64,000 bases of DNA from Stratiolaelaps scimitus (taxonomy: Eukaryota; Arthropoda; Arachnida; Mesostigmata; Laelapidae), in assembly GCA_019614645.1 (NCBI GenBank), contig JABWDB010000004.1:18290001-18354000 (forward strand), given 5' to 3'. Each line of letters begins with the position of its first letter. Position 1 is the stretch's first letter. The position numbers were made by a program, and so were the translations under genes. Below the pieces are notes generated by a model. That model did no database searches, was not told the DNA's origin, and saw only the letters and a list, made by a program, of their open reading frames with translations. Of the stretch, positions 61,543 to 64,000 are shown piece after piece.

Positions 61543-63041
61543 GAATTGAGCTGCAAAAGTAAGCAGTGAGGCGGCTTCCCGCGAGGGGCTCGACATCGAA
61601 ATCGACGTCGGGTGGGGTGCGCATGTGCGACGGGCGTACGCTAAGAAAATAGACACACCCGTTGGCGCTGAACCACAGCCGGACAGGGGGCTACCGGCCG
61701 TAGCCGCCTCGACGAGATGAACAGGAAAACGATGGCATTGACGATGGGGACATAGTCGAAATTGGAACGAAAATAAATAAACAGCACTTGGATATCTGTC
61801 ACAATCAGACACGTCTACGAGCTCCTCGGCGGCCGGTGGTCTTTCGCCGATCTTTCGTTGCGGACTTTGGGATACGACACAACACAGACATCCATCGTGT
61901 GGTGCGATACACTTCGGGTATCGACGAAACACGAAGCCAACGAGTAGCGATCGGTGACATTGCGCAATGGCCATGATAACGAGACGTTCCTCTGTAACAA
62001 ACATTTATAAAATACGCTTTCGAGCTATGCTCATGAGCTGGCTGACCTGGAATATCAGTACTTGATGTATAATACGAAATAATCAAAATATATGTCCATA
62101 GGCTAATGAGATTACAGCTAAAATTACAGGTGGTTTATTTAGTTCGTTGGGAGAAAGATACATAATTGTAAAAGGTCTTTTCAGGTGTTATACAATTCAT
62201 ATTTTATTTTGATATAAGAATAGGAAGGAAACACATCATGCACACTGGGCGTCACGACGACGCTATTCGCTGCAGACTGCGAATCTGACTGTACCCATTA
62301 AAAGTCACCAAAACACCTCTACGAATCGAGTGGTTCTGCGAATCGAAGACGCATCATTGCCTCGAAGAACCACTCCCCATATCGACTTGAAAGGTTTGAA
62401 GCATATACAATATAAGTGACGCCATGGAAACTAATAGATAAATAGGTAAGATCATGATGAGAACGCATTATTCGGATACCTTTACGATTCAGTTTCACGT
62501 GGAATTACGCATTTCATTTTCAGATTACCTTGCCAAATCCACAAATTTCATGGGCCCCCCTTGCCATCGAGTGTCAACTAGATCAGAATTGCGATGTGTA
62601 TACCGAAGTGTATATATTAAGCATGAACATGTGTTTCCAACATGTTTTTTTTCTATGTAAAAAATGCAAAAAAAAGTATGTTATGGATCAAGGGAGAAGG
62701 ACATAATGGGCAAATAATGAAGTGGCACCTCAAATTTTTGTGAGAGACTCTCAGCGTGTCGCTCAATGTCAGTAGGCTTAGAGAGTTACGAGCGAATGAT
62801 AATCATAACTATATCGGGTTGTACTGCGCTCTCAAAAGATGAGAGAAAGATTCTGAGGCGGTGAGGCTAATCTCACCATATAACTGGTTCGATTTATCAA
62901 GATGCCTTTTTTGAGAGCTATAGCCTAACGAACGAAAGGACTACTGCAGATTAGGGGCACATTCTTAAAACATGTATAAAGCCTTTGGCGTAGAAGGTAT
63001 GTTCTTCTAAGATAGCATTTGTTAATGCCTCTTTCCCTTTT

Positions 63042-63083
<42 letters not shown>
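63042..63083 (+). repeat. (AC)n-(AT)n compound microsatellite
   Basis: About nine AC units directly joined to eleven AT units. Confidence 0.95.
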
Positions 63084-63139
63084 GGTCTTTATCTATACGT
63101 ATTTATCACCTTTATCATATGTACGTGTACAACACAGAC

Positions 63140-63252
63140 TAGATTTATTGGTATAAATGGGCCCACTCTCAATGCTAGTGCCCTCCAGCCTGGATATCGA
63201 ACACTGATCTCCTACAATATTATGCTGTCTATATTGCAGACCACCTATCGCC
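63140..63252 (-). mobile_element. Second tRNA-derived SINE-like element
   Basis: On the minus strand there is an A-box-like TAGGTGGTCTGC near 63248, a B-box-like GTGTTCGATATCC near 63203-63191, and a tail ending in GGGCCCATTTATACC then AATAAATC. A and B boxes are about 46 nt apart. The tail differs from the SINE at 16 kb, so it would be another family. I see only one copy here, so support is weaker. Confidence 0.45.
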
Positions 63253-64000
63253 GGGCTGTTCCGCGTATTGCGCGCAGGGTTATGCTCCCCACCCCCCTGC
63301 CAATAGCCTTGAGTTGCCGCACTTGCCCTTCACATAAAGTGCCGCAACGCTCGCTGTAAAGCTTGTTTAGGGCGACGACGTCGACCTCTTGTTACGCCCT
63401 CAGCGCCAGCAAGAGCGAAGGCAAACTCAAGGCGAAGAAGGCCTGGCCTTTCGTCTTGTCAGTGACCTCAGGGTTCGACGTGCTCTCTCCTGCTTGCATT
63501 CTCCGTCCGGGGATCCAGCATTGTCGGAACCCGACATCCGAGCCATCGTGGGGATCCTAACAGTCGTTTCACGGCTCTCCTCTGCCAACAGCAACAGAAG
63601 CAGCAGCACTCTGCATCTGCCACTGTGAGAACGGTGAGTGTGTTCGCTCTGTCCGTTGTATGTGACGAGCGAGTGCGCCTGAGTGAAACGCTACCGCGAT
63701 GCGTCCGTTGGCACGGACTGGTCGGTCGGGTTCTTTCGTAGCCTTGATGTCTCTCCGGTTGTACATCTCCGGTCCCCCGAGAAGCTGAGTAGACCCACGG
63801 CAGTCCTTTGCGCTTATGTCTCTCATCGTCCTTAGCCGACTTCGAGACTGCTGCTGCTTGGCCCGTCGGTCCGTTCACGCTATCTTCAGCTGCTATTGCG
63901 GCAAGACTGGCAGTTACACGCCACCAGCAGCAGCATGCCCGCGTCAGTGTGCCAGCCCCTGCTGCACTACGCTTTACTCGGGCCTGCTTCGGTTCTGCCG

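Larger units (their letters stand above)
57520..63035. other. Mixed block, AT-rich from 59.6 kb, nothing recognised
   Basis: An A11 run near 57950 and GA/GT/CT repeats. The antisense frames at 58298-58888 and 61438-62004 (about 190 codons) contain repeat-encoded Ser/Leu runs and lack other support. Confidence 0.4.

Overview
The window looks like nuclear DNA of an animal, most likely an arthropod. Evidence is the lack of any bacterial gene layout or long ORF, abundant microsatellites ((TA)n, (GA)n, (CA)n, CTG/GCC triplets), tRNA-derived SINEs, an eroded non-LTR retrotransposon fragment, TATA plus TCAG-type core promoters, and short introns with a CTAAC branch site. I cannot name the species; a mite or tick-like genome would fit but is a guess.

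The window is gene-poor. The longest open frame is only 204 codons and runs through simple repeats. The number of 100-200 codon frames is about what chance gives at this GC content, so I treat nearly all of them as noise. GC-rich blocks (about 1-2.5, 8-9.3, 11.6-14.6, 16.3-17.6, 18.3-22, 25.6-30.7, 32-36, 37.3-39, 40.6-43.1, 45-51.5, 53-59 kb) alternate with AT-rich blocks holding TA microsatellites and mobile-element debris.

The best-supported gene is very small and absent from any list cut at 60 codons. On the minus strand at about 22.67-22.95 kb there is a TATA box, an initiator exactly 31 nt downstream, an 11-nt leader, a 50-codon ORF for a one-span membrane peptide with a Lys/Asp/Ser-rich tail, and an AATAAA signal followed by a GT-rich element. 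Every part of a compact intronless gene is present in order. I do not recognise the peptide.

Second-tier candidates are a TATA/TCAGTT promoter and possible first exon at 8.0-8.3 kb ending in a canonical donor; a TATA/Inr promoter with a 5-codon first exon at 44.8 kb; a 62-nt intron-like segment at 9.57-9.63 kb; and a secretory-leader-like micro-ORF at 11.2 kb behind a TA-run promoter.

Mobile elements: two copies of one tRNA-derived SINE lie about 1.8 kb apart in opposite orientation (16.05-16.18 and 17.89-18.0 kb), sharing a 56-nt 3' segment at 52/56 identity. A second tRNA-like element is at 63.14-63.25 kb. A retrotransposon C-terminal fragment is at 31.48-31.74 kb.

Structural signals outside genes include an 11-bp inverted repeat nested with a palindrome that forms a cluster of T-box-type half-sites (28.54-28.58 kb), a TATA-flanked palindrome (14.14 kb), a 23-bp GC palindrome (29.75 kb), and hairpins at 10.6, 18.07, 22.58 and 24.67 kb. 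Nothing resembling a CRISPR array, rRNA, a complete tRNA or a prokaryotic operon was seen.
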